Below, piece by piece: positions 21,832 to 33,218 of a stretch of 37,924 bases of DNA. Positions within the stretch are counted from its first letter, which is position 1; the number at the start of each line of letters is the position of its first letter. Origin of the DNA: Deltaproteobacteria bacterium (GTDB taxonomy: Bacteria; Myxococcota_A; UBA796; SXON01). The DNA lies in NCBI GenBank assembly GCA_014191855.1, contig BJHF01000029.1:1-37924 (forward strand). Direction: 5' to 3'. A program made the position numbers and the translations under genes. The notes beneath the pieces are model-generated. The model was not told the DNA's origin. It was given only the letters and a program-made list of their open reading frames with translations, and ran no database searches.

Positions 21832-23490
21832 TCAGAAGAGCATCTGGTCCATGCGCGACTGGAGTTCGCGCGGCGCGGTCACCGTAAAACCCGTTTCCAC
21901 CACCATTTCCCCGCCCGCCGGCAAGGCCAGCTGCCAACTCGAAACGCCCGCCGGCGCCTCCGGATCCACCACCGGCGCCAGGGAAGGCTCCGCCAGCGAC
22001 ACGGTGATCCGATCGATCTGCGACACGGGTACCTGGTCGGTGAGCCGCACGACCTGAGCGACCTTTGCGTAGTTGTGAACCGTGGTTTTGTAGCGCACCG
22101 TCGTCCGCGTGCGCCCGCCCATGAGGTGCTCGACCTTGCGCGACACGAGGCGCCGATCCACCCGAATGCGGTCGTCAACGCCGAATCCGAGGTTTAGCGC
22201 CTCGCCCGGGGCCACCGCCACGATGTTCGCGCTCCCCACGTAGTCCCCGCCTACGAAGCTCGCGACCGCGCCCGGCAAAAGCGGCGATTCGCCCGTCCAG
22301 GTTACGGCCGCGGTGCGGAATACCTCGGGGGTAACGCGGGGAACCGTCGCCAGTGACAGCACCGTCGGAGCCTTCTGGGAGGTGAGCGGGATGCTGGCCT
22401 GCGAGCCATCGCCCGCGATGGTGCGCCGACCCTCCACGTCGAACACACGCGCGCCCGCCCCCGACGCGGCCGCGCCGCTCACGGCCAGAGAACCGGCGTC
22501 TACACCCGACTCATCGAGGATCCACGCGTTGAGCTGGGGGGCGGCGCCGCCCACCACCGGCGATGCGGTGCTGAGCTGAAGCGTGGCGTTGGTCCACATT
22601 TCCCCCGTGCTCTGCGCAACCACGGCGTTCGTCTCGAGCGTCACCATGTTCGAGTCAGGGTCCAGCCGTGCGCTGTACGCCGGCTGCCAGGAGGCCCCGT
22701 AAACGCAGTATCGCAAGGCCACATCCACCGAACCTTCCGCCGCCACGTCCAGGTCCACGCGCACCGTCATACCGGTCGCGACTGGATCGCGGAGCTTGGT
22801 GAGCAGCGGCTCCAGCTCCTCGCCCAGCTTCTGTGCCTTGTCTTCGTTCTCCCTGAGCTTCGCGGCGAGGTCGCGCTCGGCCTCGCCAAGCCAGCCGAGC
22901 GTTCCCTTCACCACGTCGAGGGAGGGCGCGGGGCGGGCTTCGCCGTTGGGCGTGAGCAGCGCGCCGTCGAGGTAGGCGCGCTGCATCAAGAGCGCCTCGA
23001 TCTGGTCGCGTACGACGCCGAGCTTCGCGCCGAGCTCCACCGCGTTCTTCCTCGTCTCCAGGATCCTTTCCGTCTCCTCCACGTCGCCCGAGCCCGACAC
23101 CAGCTCCACGCCCACCACCTTCGCGCGGCCGCCCCGAAGCTCTGCTGCAAGCGTGGTCGTGTCGATCGAGAGCGGCAGTCCCTCGAACCGAACGCGCTGC
23201 GCGCCGCTGCTCAGCTTGACGGCGCGCGTACGCGTCACGATGGCGCGGTCGCGCAGGACCATCACCCGGTCGAGGATGGAGTTCGGCTCCAGCGGGAGCG
23301 GGGGCACGTACACGGCGGCCTGGCGCCCCGAAGCGGCGCCCCCAGCGCGCGGGGCTGCGGCGGCCGGCGCCGGCATGGCCAGCTCGCCCTGCACCTCGTC
23401 AAGGTCGAAGCTGAGCTTCATCCTCGCCTTGGCCTCCTCGGCGTAAGCGTTCGGGTTGGCGAAGGCGGCGGCGATCAGGAATAGAACCAT
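21832..23490 (-). CDS. DUF4140/DUF4139 (mucoidy-inhibitor MuiA-like) exported protein
   Basis: This 552-residue protein has a very short leader, MVLFLIAAAFA, then NPN. Residues 75-190 carry the DUF4140-type N-terminal domain (VMVLRDRAIVTRTRAVKLSSG) followed by a coiled region (ERILETRKNAVELGAKLG and ERDLAAKLRENEDKAQKLGEEL). From about 240 the DUF4139 domain shows ALRYCVYGASWQPAYSARLD, the family's most conserved segment, and ends with a beta-rich region. In other bacteria this family is linked to suppression of mucoid exopolysaccharide, though the biochemistry is unclear. ATG 23490 has GAGGT upstream. It is divergent from the thioredoxin-like gene, with 156 bases between the starts. Confidence 0.86.
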   Translation of the reverse strand: MVLFLIAAAFANPNAYAEEAKARMKLSFDLDEVQGELAMPAPAAAAPRAGGAASGRQAAVYVPPLPLEPNSILDRVMVLRDRAIVTRTRAVKLSSGAQRVRFEGLPLSIDTTTLAAELRGGRAKVVGVELVSGSGDVEETERILETRKNAVELGAKLGVVRDQIEALLMQRAYLDGALLTPNGEARPAPSLDVVKGTLGWLGEAERDLAAKLRENEDKAQKLGEELEPLLTKLRDPVATGMTVRVDLDVAAEGSVDVALRYCVYGASWQPAYSARLDPDSNMVTLETNAVVAQSTGEMWTNATLQLSTASPVVGGAAPQLNAWILDESGVDAGSLAVSGAAASGAGARVFDVEGRRTIAGDGSQASIPLTSQKAPTVLSLATVPRVTPEVFRTAAVTWTGESPLLPGAVASFVGGDYVGSANIVAVAPGEALNLGFGVDDRIRVDRRLVSRKVEHLMGGRTRTTVRYKTTVHNYAKVAQVVRLTDQVPVSQIDRITVSLAEPSLAPVVDPEAPAGVSSWQLALPAGGEMVVETGFTVTAPRELQSRMDQMLF

Positions 23491-23646
23491 GGGGGACCTC
23501 GGGGGTGGCGGGGGCTACGCATGACCTGTTCATTCCCTTTCGGTTCGTCGAGTGATGTCACCAGCGTGCGTGTCCTTTGCACGGTCGTGACTTTCGGCGT
23601 GACAACTCCGGTGCTAAGGTTGCGCGCAATCCCTCTCGGAGTCTCC

Positions 23647-24477
23647 ATGCGCCTGCTTCCGTTCCTGTCCCTCACCTTGTTCGCGTGCGCCCCAACCGAA
23701 ACCACCGAGGAAGAAGTCGTCGACGACGCGATCGACCCCGAAGGCGACGAAGATGGGGACGGCCTCACCAACGGTGAAGAGGACGAACTGGGCAGTGAAT
23801 TCGACGACGCCGACTCGGATGGGGACGGGTTCGACGATGGCGAAGAGGTGGAGGACGGCTACAGCCCCATCTGGAAGTGGTCGCACCCCTTCGAGAAGGG
23901 CGACTACCTGATCGGCGGTTGCCCCGTGCTTCCGGACGAAGACTACGCCGGCCCTTCGGGCGTGGCGGACTATGACTCCAGCGTGGATTCGTACATCTCG
24001 GGCGACACGATGCACAACCTCGCAGAGGGCGGGATCGACGGGTACAACCAGGAGCTGCCGCTGTACACGATGTGCGGCAACTACACGGTGATCACCGTCT
24101 CGGCCGAGTGGTGCGGGCCCTGCCAGGCCTTCGCGGCGGAGATGGCGGGGATCACCGAAACCGTGCGCAAGAAGTACCCGAACTTCACCTTCTACGAGTT
24201 CCTCTACCAGGACAACTACGGCGAGAACCCCGAATCGAACGTGCTCAAGTCGTGGTCGAAGAGCTACGGATTGGACGGCATCCCCGTCGTGGCGCCGGAG
24301 GACAACACCGCGCCCGAAGTCGAGTGGGTGGATGGAACCGGGTACATCCCCTCGACCCTGATGGTCGCCCCCGACATGACGGTCATCTGGTCGCCGATGG
24401 ACCATGGCGACGTCTCGAACGTGGACGATGCGGTGAGCATCAAGGGCGTGATCAAGGACTACGAAGACTCGCTCTAG
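23647..24477 (+). CDS. Thioredoxin-fold lipoprotein with acidic TSP3-like repeats
   Basis: This 276-residue protein begins MRLLPFLSLTLFAC, lipidated at Cys14. Residues 29-70 form an acidic stretch, DEDGDGLTNGEEDELG and DADSDGDGFDDGEEVEDG, which is the thrombospondin type 3 calcium-binding pattern. The C-terminal domain has VSAEWCGPCQAFAAEM with the redox pair Cys156 and Cys159, and later YIPSTLMVAPDMTVIW, which contains the cis-Pro-like position of thioredoxins. It is therefore a surface- or periplasm-anchored thiol-disulfide protein, perhaps calcium-dependent. ATG 23647 has GGAG five bases upstream. It overlaps the convergent membrane-protein gene by 4 bases, so no terminator separates them. 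Confidence 0.88.
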   Translation: MRLLPFLSLTLFACAPTETTEEEVVDDAIDPEGDEDGDGLTNGEEDELGSEFDDADSDGDGFDDGEEVEDGYSPIWKWSHPFEKGDYLIGGCPVLPDEDYAGPSGVADYDSSVDSYISGDTMHNLAEGGIDGYNQELPLYTMCGNYTVITVSAEWCGPCQAFAAEMAGITETVRKKYPNFTFYEFLYQDNYGENPESNVLKSWSKSYGLDGIPVVAPEDNTAPEVEWVDGTGYIPSTLMVAPDMTVIWSPMDHGDVSNVDDAVSIKGVIKDYEDSL

Positions 24478-24923
24478 AACGAGCGGTTCGCGGCGGCGAT
24501 CGTGCCGATCGTCGCCACCGAGAGCGCCAGGAAGAACGCCGCCGCGTAGGCTCGATGGGCCAACGCGGCGAGTCGTTTTTGGCTCGTCGAATCGGCGCGA
24601 GCGGCCGCCAGATGGCACAACAGGCCGATCCAGGCGAACGTTACCGCACCCACGGCGAGGTGCTCCTTGCGCTCAAACCACCAGCCGACCGTCGGGTTCT
24701 GCTGGAAGATCGCCTGCTTGAGGAGCGCCCGGTAGCTGGGGTAGAGCCCGGCGCCCAACCCGGCCACCGCGGACACGAGCAGCGTTGAAGCCCAGGCTGC
24801 GCCCCGCGCCCGCCGCATGGGTGAGCGCAGCACGATCACCGGGTGGAGCAAGGCCGCTACGGCGAGCCAACCGGCGTGGCCGTGCAGCCGCGCCAACAGG
24901 CGCAACACGAGCTCGTCCGTCAT
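24474..24923 (-). CDS. Four-helix membrane protein of unknown function
   Basis: This 149-residue protein has four hydrophobic helices: about 14-33 (GHAGWLAVAALLHPVIVL), 44-60, 88-106 (AVGAVTFAWIGLLCHLAA) and 125-145. His residues occur near the helix ends (LHGHAGW, ERKEHLAVG, GLLCHL), and a Tyr/Pro-containing loop YPSYRALLKQAIFQQNP lies between helices 2 and 3. This looks slightly like a heme-binding four-helix bundle, but the evidence is weak and I do not recognise the family. Its ATG overlaps the upstream stop by 4 bases (ATGA), so it is the last gene of the malic-enzyme operon. ATG 24923 is chosen; longer readings enter the previous gene. Confidence 0.75.
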   Translation of the reverse strand: MTDELVLRLLARLHGHAGWLAVAALLHPVIVLRSPMRRARGAAWASTLLVSAVAGLGAGLYPSYRALLKQAIFQQNPTVGWWFERKEHLAVGAVTFAWIGLLCHLAAARADSTSQKRLAALAHRAYAAAFFLALSVATIGTIAAANRSF

Positions 24924-25219
24924 GGTGCGAACACCGCTTGCGCGACGAGGAGCCCGAACGCCAGCGCGGCCAACGCCTCTGCCACCCGAAGCGCCAGCGC
25001 CGGAGATCGCTCCGCCAACCGGTAAAACGGGCCCGTTGATCCTGCGGCCAGCACCAGGGAAACGCCCACGCGCCAAAACAAGGCGATGCGCGGAGACGGC
25101 GGGACCAGCGCCGGATCCAGCTCGCCGCCCAGCCCGACCTCGACGCAGCGCTGCGCCGCATAGGCCAGCGGCACGATGGCGAACGCAGACGCGGCGGTGA
25201 GGGCGCTACGGGCGGTCAA
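24920..25219 (-). CDS. Small membrane protein of unknown function
   Basis: This 99-residue protein has three hydrophobic helices (about 5-21, 46-60 with RIALFWRVGVSLVLAAG, and 80-97). The start codon appears to be TTG 25219, 6 bases after the stop of the preceding gene; a GTG at about residue 16 is an alternative. Its stop overlaps the ATG of the next membrane protein. The two probably act together in the membrane. No family recognised. Confidence 0.65.
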   Translation of the reverse strand: MTARSALTAASAFAIVPLAYAAQRCVEVGLGGELDPALVPPSPRIALFWRVGVSLVLAAGSTGPFYRLAERSPALALRVAEALAALAFGLLVAQAVFAP

Positions 25220-25225
25220 CGCCGC

Positions 25226-26254
25226 TTACTCGCGCGGCTGGTTCCCAAGTCGCTTCATGATCGCGTCGATGTCGCGCTGCTGCTCGGTTTGCCGGTGGTG
25301 CAGCTCTTCCGTTACCGCCACGAGCAACGCGGAGCGAAGCTGGGGAAACCCCTCGGGCCCCTCCCCCGCGCGAAGCCGCGTCGCCACCGAGCGCGCGTCG
25401 GCCGCCGACGCTCCCTCTCCCAGCACACCGAAGACGAGCGCCGCAAAATCCGCGGCAGCCGCGAATTCTGCACGCGCCGACCCTTCGAGGATCTGAGCCA
25501 CGCCCGCATCGAGCCAGCCGTCGGTTTCGTCCTGGCCCGGCATGGACTTCACCAGCGTGTCCACCAGCTTCGCGTTGACGCACCAGCCCGGCAACACCCA
25601 ACCGCCGGCGGGGCTCCCGTCGTCGGGGCGGGCGTAGCGGAGCGGGTCGGTGAGGCGCGCGCTCGCCAACGTGGCGGGCGGCACCTTGCCCATGAAGTGG
25701 CTCCACCCGTGGATCGACTTGCCGCTCACAACACGATCTGCGAGGTGCAAGCCGGCGATGAACGGCACCTCCGTCATCATCGGGTCTTCTTCCATCTGCT
25801 TCCAGAAGCCGCGCAGCTCCTTGCGGGAAGCGTGCCCATGCTCATCCTGCACCTTGGCGCCGCCCACGATCAGCTCCACGATGCAGCTCCCTTCCTGGTC
25901 GGAGGCCGTGAGCACCATGTGGCAGTTTCCAAGCACGTTCGGGCCCGCGAGGAACGCCCGCGGCGTTACCTCCAGCACCTCCCGCGAGAGCGTAAAGGAG
26001 TTCGTCGGGGCCTTCTCCGCCACGCGCACCCCGCGGCTTTTGATTCGATGCAACGCCGCAGCCGCAGCCTTCCGCAGCGCCTTTGGCTCGGTGACCGCCT
26101 GCAGGGCGGCCACGTTGCCCAGCTCCCCGGCGGCGGCGATGGCCAGCTCCGGATCGGCGAGGGACGCCAGGGCCCCTTCGCCAGCGTGAGCCCAGGCCAC
26201 AGTGGCGGGGTCGCCGGAACGGTCGAGAATCGAAGCAAGACGAGGATCAGCCAT
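25226..26254 (-). CDS. Unknown 342-aa protein in the malic-enzyme operon
   Basis: The N-terminal 75 residues look like short alpha-helical HEAT-type repeats (DPELAIAAAGELGNVAALQAV). The middle (80-215) is a mixed region with GPNVLGNCHMVLTASD, CIVELIVGGAKVQDE and IAGLHLADRVVSGKSIHGW. The C-terminus (about 245-342) is helical and charged, ending TEELHHRQTEQQRDIDAIM. It has no signal peptide and no membrane helix, so it is probably cytoplasmic. The gene overlaps maeB by 8 bases and precedes the two membrane-protein genes. I do not recognise its function. A regulatory or scaffolding partner for the operon is possible but unsupported. Confidence 0.75.
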   Translation of the reverse strand: MADPRLASILDRSGDPATVAWAHAGEGALASLADPELAIAAAGELGNVAALQAVTEPKALRKAAAAALHRIKSRGVRVAEKAPTNSFTLSREVLEVTPRAFLAGPNVLGNCHMVLTASDQEGSCIVELIVGGAKVQDEHGHASRKELRGFWKQMEEDPMMTEVPFIAGLHLADRVVSGKSIHGWSHFMGKVPPATLASARLTDPLRYARPDDGSPAGGWVLPGWCVNAKLVDTLVKSMPGQDETDGWLDAGVAQILEGSARAEFAAAADFAALVFGVLGEGASAADARSVATRLRAGEGPEGFPQLRSALLVAVTEELHHRQTEQQRDIDAIMKRLGNQPRE

Positions 26255-28523
26255 GAGAAGCTCCGCGGGCCTCGAGCTCGAGGGCCTGGTGGACGGTCAG
26301 CGCCGCCATGTTGACGATGTCACTCACGTTGGCGCCAAGCGCCAACACGTTTACGGGGCGACGAAGCCCCATGATCACGGGGCCCACGGCGGTTGCGCCG
26401 CCCAGCTCCCGCAGCAGCTTATAGGCGATGTTGCCGGAGGCGAGCCCCGGGAAGATCAGCACGTTGGCATCGCCCTGGATCGCCGAGAACGGGAAGTCCC
26501 CCGCCGAAAGCTCAGCGTTCACCGCCGAATCGGCCTGCATCTCGCCGTCGATCACCAGCTCCGGCCAGCGCTGCTTCACGAGCTTGATGGCCTCGGGGAT
26601 CTTGGTGACCTCCGGGTTGTCGCGGTGCTCGCCAAAGTCGGAGTAGGACAACATCGCGACGCGCGGGCTGTAGCCGAGCGACTCCGCGAGCCGCGCCGTG
26701 TTGATCGCGATCTGCGCAAGTTGCTCGGGCGGGGGCAGGATGTTGACCGTACAGTCGCCGAAGAAGAACACCCGGCTTTTGAACAGCATGATGTACACGC
26801 CGCTCACGGTGCGGATGCTCGGATCCTGGCCGATGATCTGGAGCGCGGGGCGCAGGGTTTCGGCGTAGGGGGTGGTCAATCCGCCGACGAATCCGTCCGC
26901 ATCCCCCGCCTGGAGCATCATCGCCGCGTAGCCGACGGGGCGGTGCACCCACTGCCGCGCCGCGCTCATGGTCATGCCTTTGCGTTTCCGAAGCGCCCAC
27001 AGCTCCTCGGCATAGCGGTCGAAGCGCTCGCCGTTGCGGGCGTCGACGATCTCGATGCCGTCCAGCGAAACCTTCTGCTCCTCCGCCCGCTTCAGCACCT
27101 TCCATTCCTCGCCCACAAGGATGGGCTTGCAGATCTCCTGCTCGACGAGGATCTGCGCGGCGCGCAGCACCCGGGGGTGGGCCCCATCGGGAAACACGAT
27201 GCGGCGTGGGTTGAGCTGCGCCCGCGAGATCACCGGGCGAAGCACCTCTTTGCTGCGCTCCAACATCCGCTCAAGGCGGCTGCGGTAGGCGTCCATGTCC
27301 TCAATCGGCTCGCGCGCCACTCCGGTGGCCGCCGCCGCCGCGGCTACCGCCGGGGCTACCCACAGGAGCACCCGCGGATCGAAGGGCTTCGGGATGATGT
27401 AGTCGGGGCCGAAGTGCAGGGTGTCGATCTCGTAGGCCGAGAGCACCTCGTCGGGCACCTTTTCTCGGGCCAACGCCGCGATCGCGTTGACCGCCGCGAT
27501 CTTCATCGCCTCGTTGATCTTGCGGGCCCGGCAGTCCAAGGCGCCGCGGAAAACGGCAGGAAAACCAAGGACGTTGTTCACCTGGTTCGGCAGATCGCTG
27601 CGCCCGGTGGCCACGATCGCGTCCGGACGGATCGCCTTCGCCTCGTCGTACTGGATCTCCGGCACCGGGTTCGCCATCGCGAAGATCACCGGGGCCTCCG
27701 CCATCAATTGCAGCAGCTCCGGCTTGAGCGCCCCGCCGACCGAGAGGCCGATGAACACGTCGGCGCCGCCGATGACATCCTTCAGCTTCCCCGGAACGGT
27801 GCCCTGCGCGAACGCCATCTTCTCCGGGAAAACGTCCTCCTTGCGGCCGTTGTAGAGCAGCCCCTCCGCGTCGCACATCCAGATGTGTTCGCGCCGCACC
27901 CCGAGGGATACAAGCATCCGTGCCGTCGCGACCGCTGCCGCCCCAGCGCCGCTGAACACCACCTTGATGTCGGCCAGCTCCTTGTGGGTGATCTGGCAAG
28001 CGTTGAGGATGCCGGCCCCGGCGATGATCGCGGTGCCATGCTGATCATCGTGAAACACCGGGATGTCGCACAGCTCCTGGAGCCGGTGCTCGATCTCAAA
28101 ACAGTCGGGCGACTTGATATCTTCGAGGTTGATCCCACCGAAGGTGGGCGCGATCGCTTTGACGGCGGCCACCACTTCGTCCACCGTCGTCGCATCGAGC
28201 TCGATATCGATCGAGTCGATGTCGGCGAACTTCTTGAAGAGGTTGCTTTTTCCCTCCATCACCGGCTTTCCCGCGAGGGGGCCGATGTTGCCGAGCCCCA
28301 GCACCGCCGTGCCGTTGGTCACCACCGCGACGAGGTTCCCCTTCGACGTGTACTTGTACACATCGTCCGGCCGCGCGTGGATCGCGAGGCAGGGCTCCGC
28401 GACCCCGGGCGTGTAGGCGAGCGAGAGATCCCGCTGGGTGAGCAGCGCTTTGGTCGGGACAATCTCGATCTTTCCCGGCCGGCCTTCACTGTGGTAGTCG
28501 AGGGCATCGCGCTTGAAGCTCAT
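26247..28523 (-). CDS. maeB: NADP-dependent malic enzyme, MaeB type (malic enzyme plus phosphotransacetylase-like domain)
   Basis: This 758-residue cytoplasmic enzyme decarboxylates malate to pyruvate with NADP reduction. The N-terminal half is malic enzyme: [11 protein letters not shown] with catalytic Tyr38, [12 protein letters not shown] with Lys92, [10 protein letters not shown] and [10 protein letters not shown] with metal-binding acids, then the dinucleotide site [17 protein letters not shown] at 188-204. From about 425 the C-terminal half resembles phosphotransacetylase ([19 protein letters not shown] and later [21 protein letters not shown]), a regulatory domain in MaeB proteins. The length fits the family. 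ATG 28523 is right because [19 protein letters not shown] is the usual beginning. It follows the HypA-like stop by 2 bases. Confidence 0.95.
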   Translation of the reverse strand: MSFKRDALDYHSEGRPGKIEIVPTKALLTQRDLSLAYTPGVAEPCLAIHARPDDVYKYTSKGNLVAVVTNGTAVLGLGNIGPLAGKPVMEGKSNLFKKFADIDSIDIELDATTVDEVVAAVKAIAPTFGGINLEDIKSPDCFEIEHRLQELCDIPVFHDDQHGTAIIAGAGILNACQITHKELADIKVVFSGAGAAAVATARMLVSLGVRREHIWMCDAEGLLYNGRKEDVFPEKMAFAQGTVPGKLKDVIGGADVFIGLSVGGALKPELLQLMAEAPVIFAMANPVPEIQYDEAKAIRPDAIVATGRSDLPNQVNNVLGFPAVFRGALDCRARKINEAMKIAAVNAIAALAREKVPDEVLSAYEIDTLHFGPDYIIPKPFDPRVLLWVAPAVAAAAAATGVAREPIEDMDAYRSRLERMLERSKEVLRPVISRAQLNPRRIVFPDGAHPRVLRAAQILVEQEICKPILVGEEWKVLKRAEEQKVSLDGIEIVDARNGERFDRYAEELWALRKRKGMTMSAARQWVHRPVGYAAMMLQAGDADGFVGGLTTPYAETLRPALQIIGQDPSIRTVSGVYIMLFKSRVFFFGDCTVNILPPPEQLAQIAINTARLAESLGYSPRVAMLSYSDFGEHRDNPEVTKIPEAIKLVKQRWPELVIDGEMQADSAVNAELSAGDFPFSAIQGDANVLIFPGLASGNIAYKLLRELGGATAVGPVIMGLRRPVNVLALGANVSDIVNMAALTVHQALELEARGASHG

Positions 28524-28525
28524 CG

Positions 28526-28870
28526 CTACTCCGTTGCGGCCGGCGGCATATCCCGCTGCCGCACCCATGCCCGCTTCACGCCCAGCTCCGACCCATGCTC
28601 GATCTCGGCACGGCCGCTGCCGCAAACCGGGCAGGGGTGCTCGTCCGGCGGGTACCGCGCGCCGCAGTCGAGGCATCGCAGCAGGCCCGCGACCGGGGTG
28701 ATCACCACCTCCACGCCCGGGGCGCGCCGCTCCAGCTCAACTCGAAGGGCCGCGACATCGACTTCCACCAGCTCACCCACCTCCAATTCGAAGCCCGCAA
28801 GCTCCACCCCGGGGGGGAGCTGGGCGTGGAGGCCTTCGAGGAGGTGCTCGGCCAGGGCGTCGGGGGTCAT
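28526..28870 (-). CDS. HypA-like zinc-ribbon protein lacking the nickel-binding N-terminus
   Basis: This 114-residue protein aligns by eye with HypA/HybF along its length: VGELVEVDVAALRVELE at about 31-47, then a zinc ribbon LRCLDCGARYPPDEHPCPVCGS at about 64-86 with Cys pairs CxxC and CxxC, then an ELGVKRAWV end. True HypA begins Met-His-Glu, and that His binds nickel; here the start is MTPDALAEHLLEG, so the ligand is missing. No hydrogenase or other hyp gene is nearby. It heads the malic-enzyme operon. The fold assignment is good; nickel delivery is doubtful. ATG 28870 shares CATG with a divergent start codon. Confidence 0.74.
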   Translation of the reverse strand: MTPDALAEHLLEGLHAQLPPGVELAGFELEVGELVEVDVAALRVELERRAPGVEVVITPVAGLLRCLDCGARYPPDEHPCPVCGSGRAEIEHGSELGVKRAWVRQRDMPPAATE

Positions 28871-29441
28871 GGCCCCACGGTATCGCGCCGCGCTACGTGC
28901 GCGCGTGCACAGCCCCGCCGGCCAGTCCGCGATCCGCCTTCGACGTGCCCTCGCTCACGGGGACCCCGACACCGCGGCCGCGCTTGTGGCCGAGCTGGAC
29001 ACCGACCATCGCATCGAGATCCTGCTCGGTGCGGCCTTGCGGGACGGCCGGGGGGAGTTCGCGGCCGCGGGGCTCTACCTGAGCGCGGCCAGCTTGGCGG
29101 AAGCCGACCCGCTCGCATGGCATCGTGTGTGCACAGCACTTGCCTCCCCCGGCGACTCCGCTGCCGACGACATCGCCGCGGCGTGGGTCGCGTCGGGCCG
29201 CGTGCCGGACACGGTTCGGGGGGGTGGGCGCGCGCTCACCCCGGAGGAGCGTGGATCCCTGGCGGAAACGCCCGAAGCGGCGTTGGTCGACCTCATCGGC
29301 GCGGGCGTCGCGCTCGCCGCGCTGCTGGCCGAATTCGCGGATCACCCGCTATACACGGCGGTGAACGCCTACTATCAGGGCGGAATCCGGTCGATGGGCT
29401 GGCGGCCGCTGTTGTTGTTGGGGATCGTGCGGGCCGCGTAA
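28869..29441 (+). CDS. Unknown helical protein, divergent from the HypA-like gene
   Basis: Up to 190 residues from ATG 28869, or 178 from GTG 28905. The second start is more plausible because it leaves room for a promoter; ATG 28869 overlaps the HypA-like ATG on the other strand. The protein is Ala/Leu-rich and mostly helical, with stretches like RRALAHGDPDTAAALVAEL and FAAAGLYLSAASLAEADPLA that resemble tetratricopeptide-like helical repeats. The end, YQGGIRSMGWRPLLLLGIV, is hydrophobic. I do not recognise a family. It ends 7 bases from the stop of the decayed Mop/FG-GAP gene, with which it converges. Confidence 0.6.
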   Translation: MAPRYRAALRARVHSPAGQSAIRLRRALAHGDPDTAAALVAELDTDHRIEILLGAALRDGRGEFAAAGLYLSAASLAEADPLAWHRVCTALASPGDSAADDIAAAWVASGRVPDTVRGGGRALTPEERGSLAETPEAALVDLIGAGVALAALLAEFADHPLYTAVNAYYQGGIRSMGWRPLLLLGIVRAA

Positions 29442-29448
29442 GGGCCGG

Positions 29449-29960
29449 CTAGCGACCGTAGAACACGTACACGGCGCCAACGTCGGCGAAGAGGGCGCCT
29501 ACCCCGTCACCATACGGCGCACCGATCACGACGTCGTCGTCCGCCGCGCCGTCACAGTCCTCGTCCACATCGGCCGCGTCACACACCCCAATGAGCGTGG
29601 GGCTCCGCGCCGGGTCCGCGTCGTCACAGTCCTCGCACGCAGGCGAGCCGTCCCCCGTCGGCGTCCGCCCAGGCCACGGACCCGTCGCAATTGCAGTCAT
29701 TCGGGTCCGCGCAGTCGCCTTCCGGTGCATCGGGGTTGAGCGCGGCATCTCCATCCTCGCAATCGTCGTCGTTGGCGACGTAGCCCGAGGTCGCCTCACA
29801 CTCGACGAGCACCAGCGCCGGATCTCCGAAGCCATCTTCATCGGAGTCGGCGTAGAAGCTGGCCGCATCTGTCGCGTTCACGTCCACGGCACCGTCGCCG
29901 TCGTTGTCGATCCCCGTCGCAGATCTCGGCTGCATCGGGGTTGACCGTGGCCGAGCACCA
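29449..29960 (-). pseudogene. Decayed Mop-repeat/FG-GAP surface protein gene
   Basis: Three minus-strand frames together read as one protein of the type encoded intact at 30783-33218. The first frame gives CSATVNPDAAEICDG, the second IDNDGDGAVDVNATDAASF through to CNCDGSVAWADADG, the third DGSPACEDCDDADP through to DVVIGAPYGDGVGALFADVG and the stop at 29449. Each join needs the removal of one base from a C-run on the plus strand (29912-29915 and 29652-29656). There is no signal peptide or start upstream, and the metal-binding repeats jump straight into a final FG-GAP unit, so most of the gene is missing. Truncation makes it a pseudogene even if the two shifts are sequencing errors. Confidence 0.78.
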
Positions 29961-30148
29961 CCGGCGCGGCGCGCCGCAGGACGCTCGCCGCGCCGGCCCG
30001 CGCAGGGGCCCTGCCCCATCCCCTTGGGGCATCCGCCGCCCCGATCGCGGCGCTCGCGCCCCGATTCCGCACCAAAACCAAGCTTCGCCCGTTGGCACGG
30101 GCCGTGCAGTACGCCCGTACGGAGGTGCACTTGCGCGCCGCACCGGTC

Positions 30149-30751
30149 ATGGTCCTCGGCTGCCTTGCGTGCAGCGACTACGAATTCGCGTCTCCCACCG
30201 ACCCCGCACCCCGCCATTCGCCGCGAGGCGGTCACGACGCGGATGACGGCGTCGGCGACTCTGCCGACAAGGACGACACCGGCTCAGTGGTAACGGGGTT
30301 TGACACCGGCTTCCCCGAAGATGGCTGCTACGAGCCCGAGGATGGCTACGACGCAAACGCGGCCGCCCGCATCGTGACAGACGACAGCACAACCCCGATC
30401 CTGATCACGTACGTCTACTCGGACACGGCATACGCAGACGAGCTCTGGCTCGACTCGCCGACCTCGGGGCGCCTGGCGGAGAGCTGGGTCGATACCGCCG
30501 GCGTGGAGTATTGGGTTGGGCCCTGGGACCAGGGCACCGAGCTGGTGTTTGGTCTCGCTGTGAACACGACCGGCGACCGCTGGCAGTCGGGTCCGGCCAC
30601 CCGAAACGCCGACGGCGTCATCCACGGCGCGGCCACCTTCGAGGGCGCGTGCACCTGGCTTCTGGGTTTCGAGGACCTCTATGGCGGCGGCGACCGCGAC
30701 TACAACGACCTCGTGTTTCGCGTACAAGGGCGGTTGCGGCAGGAGCGGTGA
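30149..30751 (+). CDS. DUF4114-type lipoprotein
   Basis: This 200-residue protein reads MVLGCLACSDYEF from ATG 30149, with a lipobox ending at Cys8. An in-frame GTG at 30125 would give a longer, more normal leader (HLRAAPVMVLGCLAC) and is an equally good start. An acidic spacer rich in Asp, Gly and Ser follows (to about residue 65). The C-terminal segment WLLGFEDLYGGGDRDYNDLVF is the signature of DUF4114, a calcium-associated beta domain of surface proteins. It is probably an exposed lipoprotein. It lies between the decayed gene and the 811-aa Mop/FG-GAP lipoprotein, converging on the latter with a 31-base gap. Confidence 0.75.
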   Translation: MVLGCLACSDYEFASPTDPAPRHSPRGGHDADDGVGDSADKDDTGSVVTGFDTGFPEDGCYEPEDGYDANAAARIVTDDSTTPILITYVYSDTAYADELWLDSPTSGRLAESWVDTAGVEYWVGPWDQGTELVFGLAVNTTGDRWQSGPATRNADGVIHGAATFEGACTWLLGFEDLYGGGDRDYNDLVFRVQGRLRQER

Positions 30752-30782
30752 GCGGGTTGGGGGCGTCGGCCCGCCCTCCCCC

Positions 30783-33218
<2,436 letters not shown>

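Noticed and set aside
23491..23646. Sigma-70 type promoter before the thioredoxin-like gene (TTGCAC with a later TAAGGT)
   Set aside because: Spacing between the boxes does not fit 16-18 bases, and other box choices are equally weak.
26202..28868. Long plus-strand frame across the malic-enzyme gene continuing into the gene at 28869
   Set aside because: Only the part after 28869 is free of a known gene on the other strand; the earlier part is a shadow of maeB.
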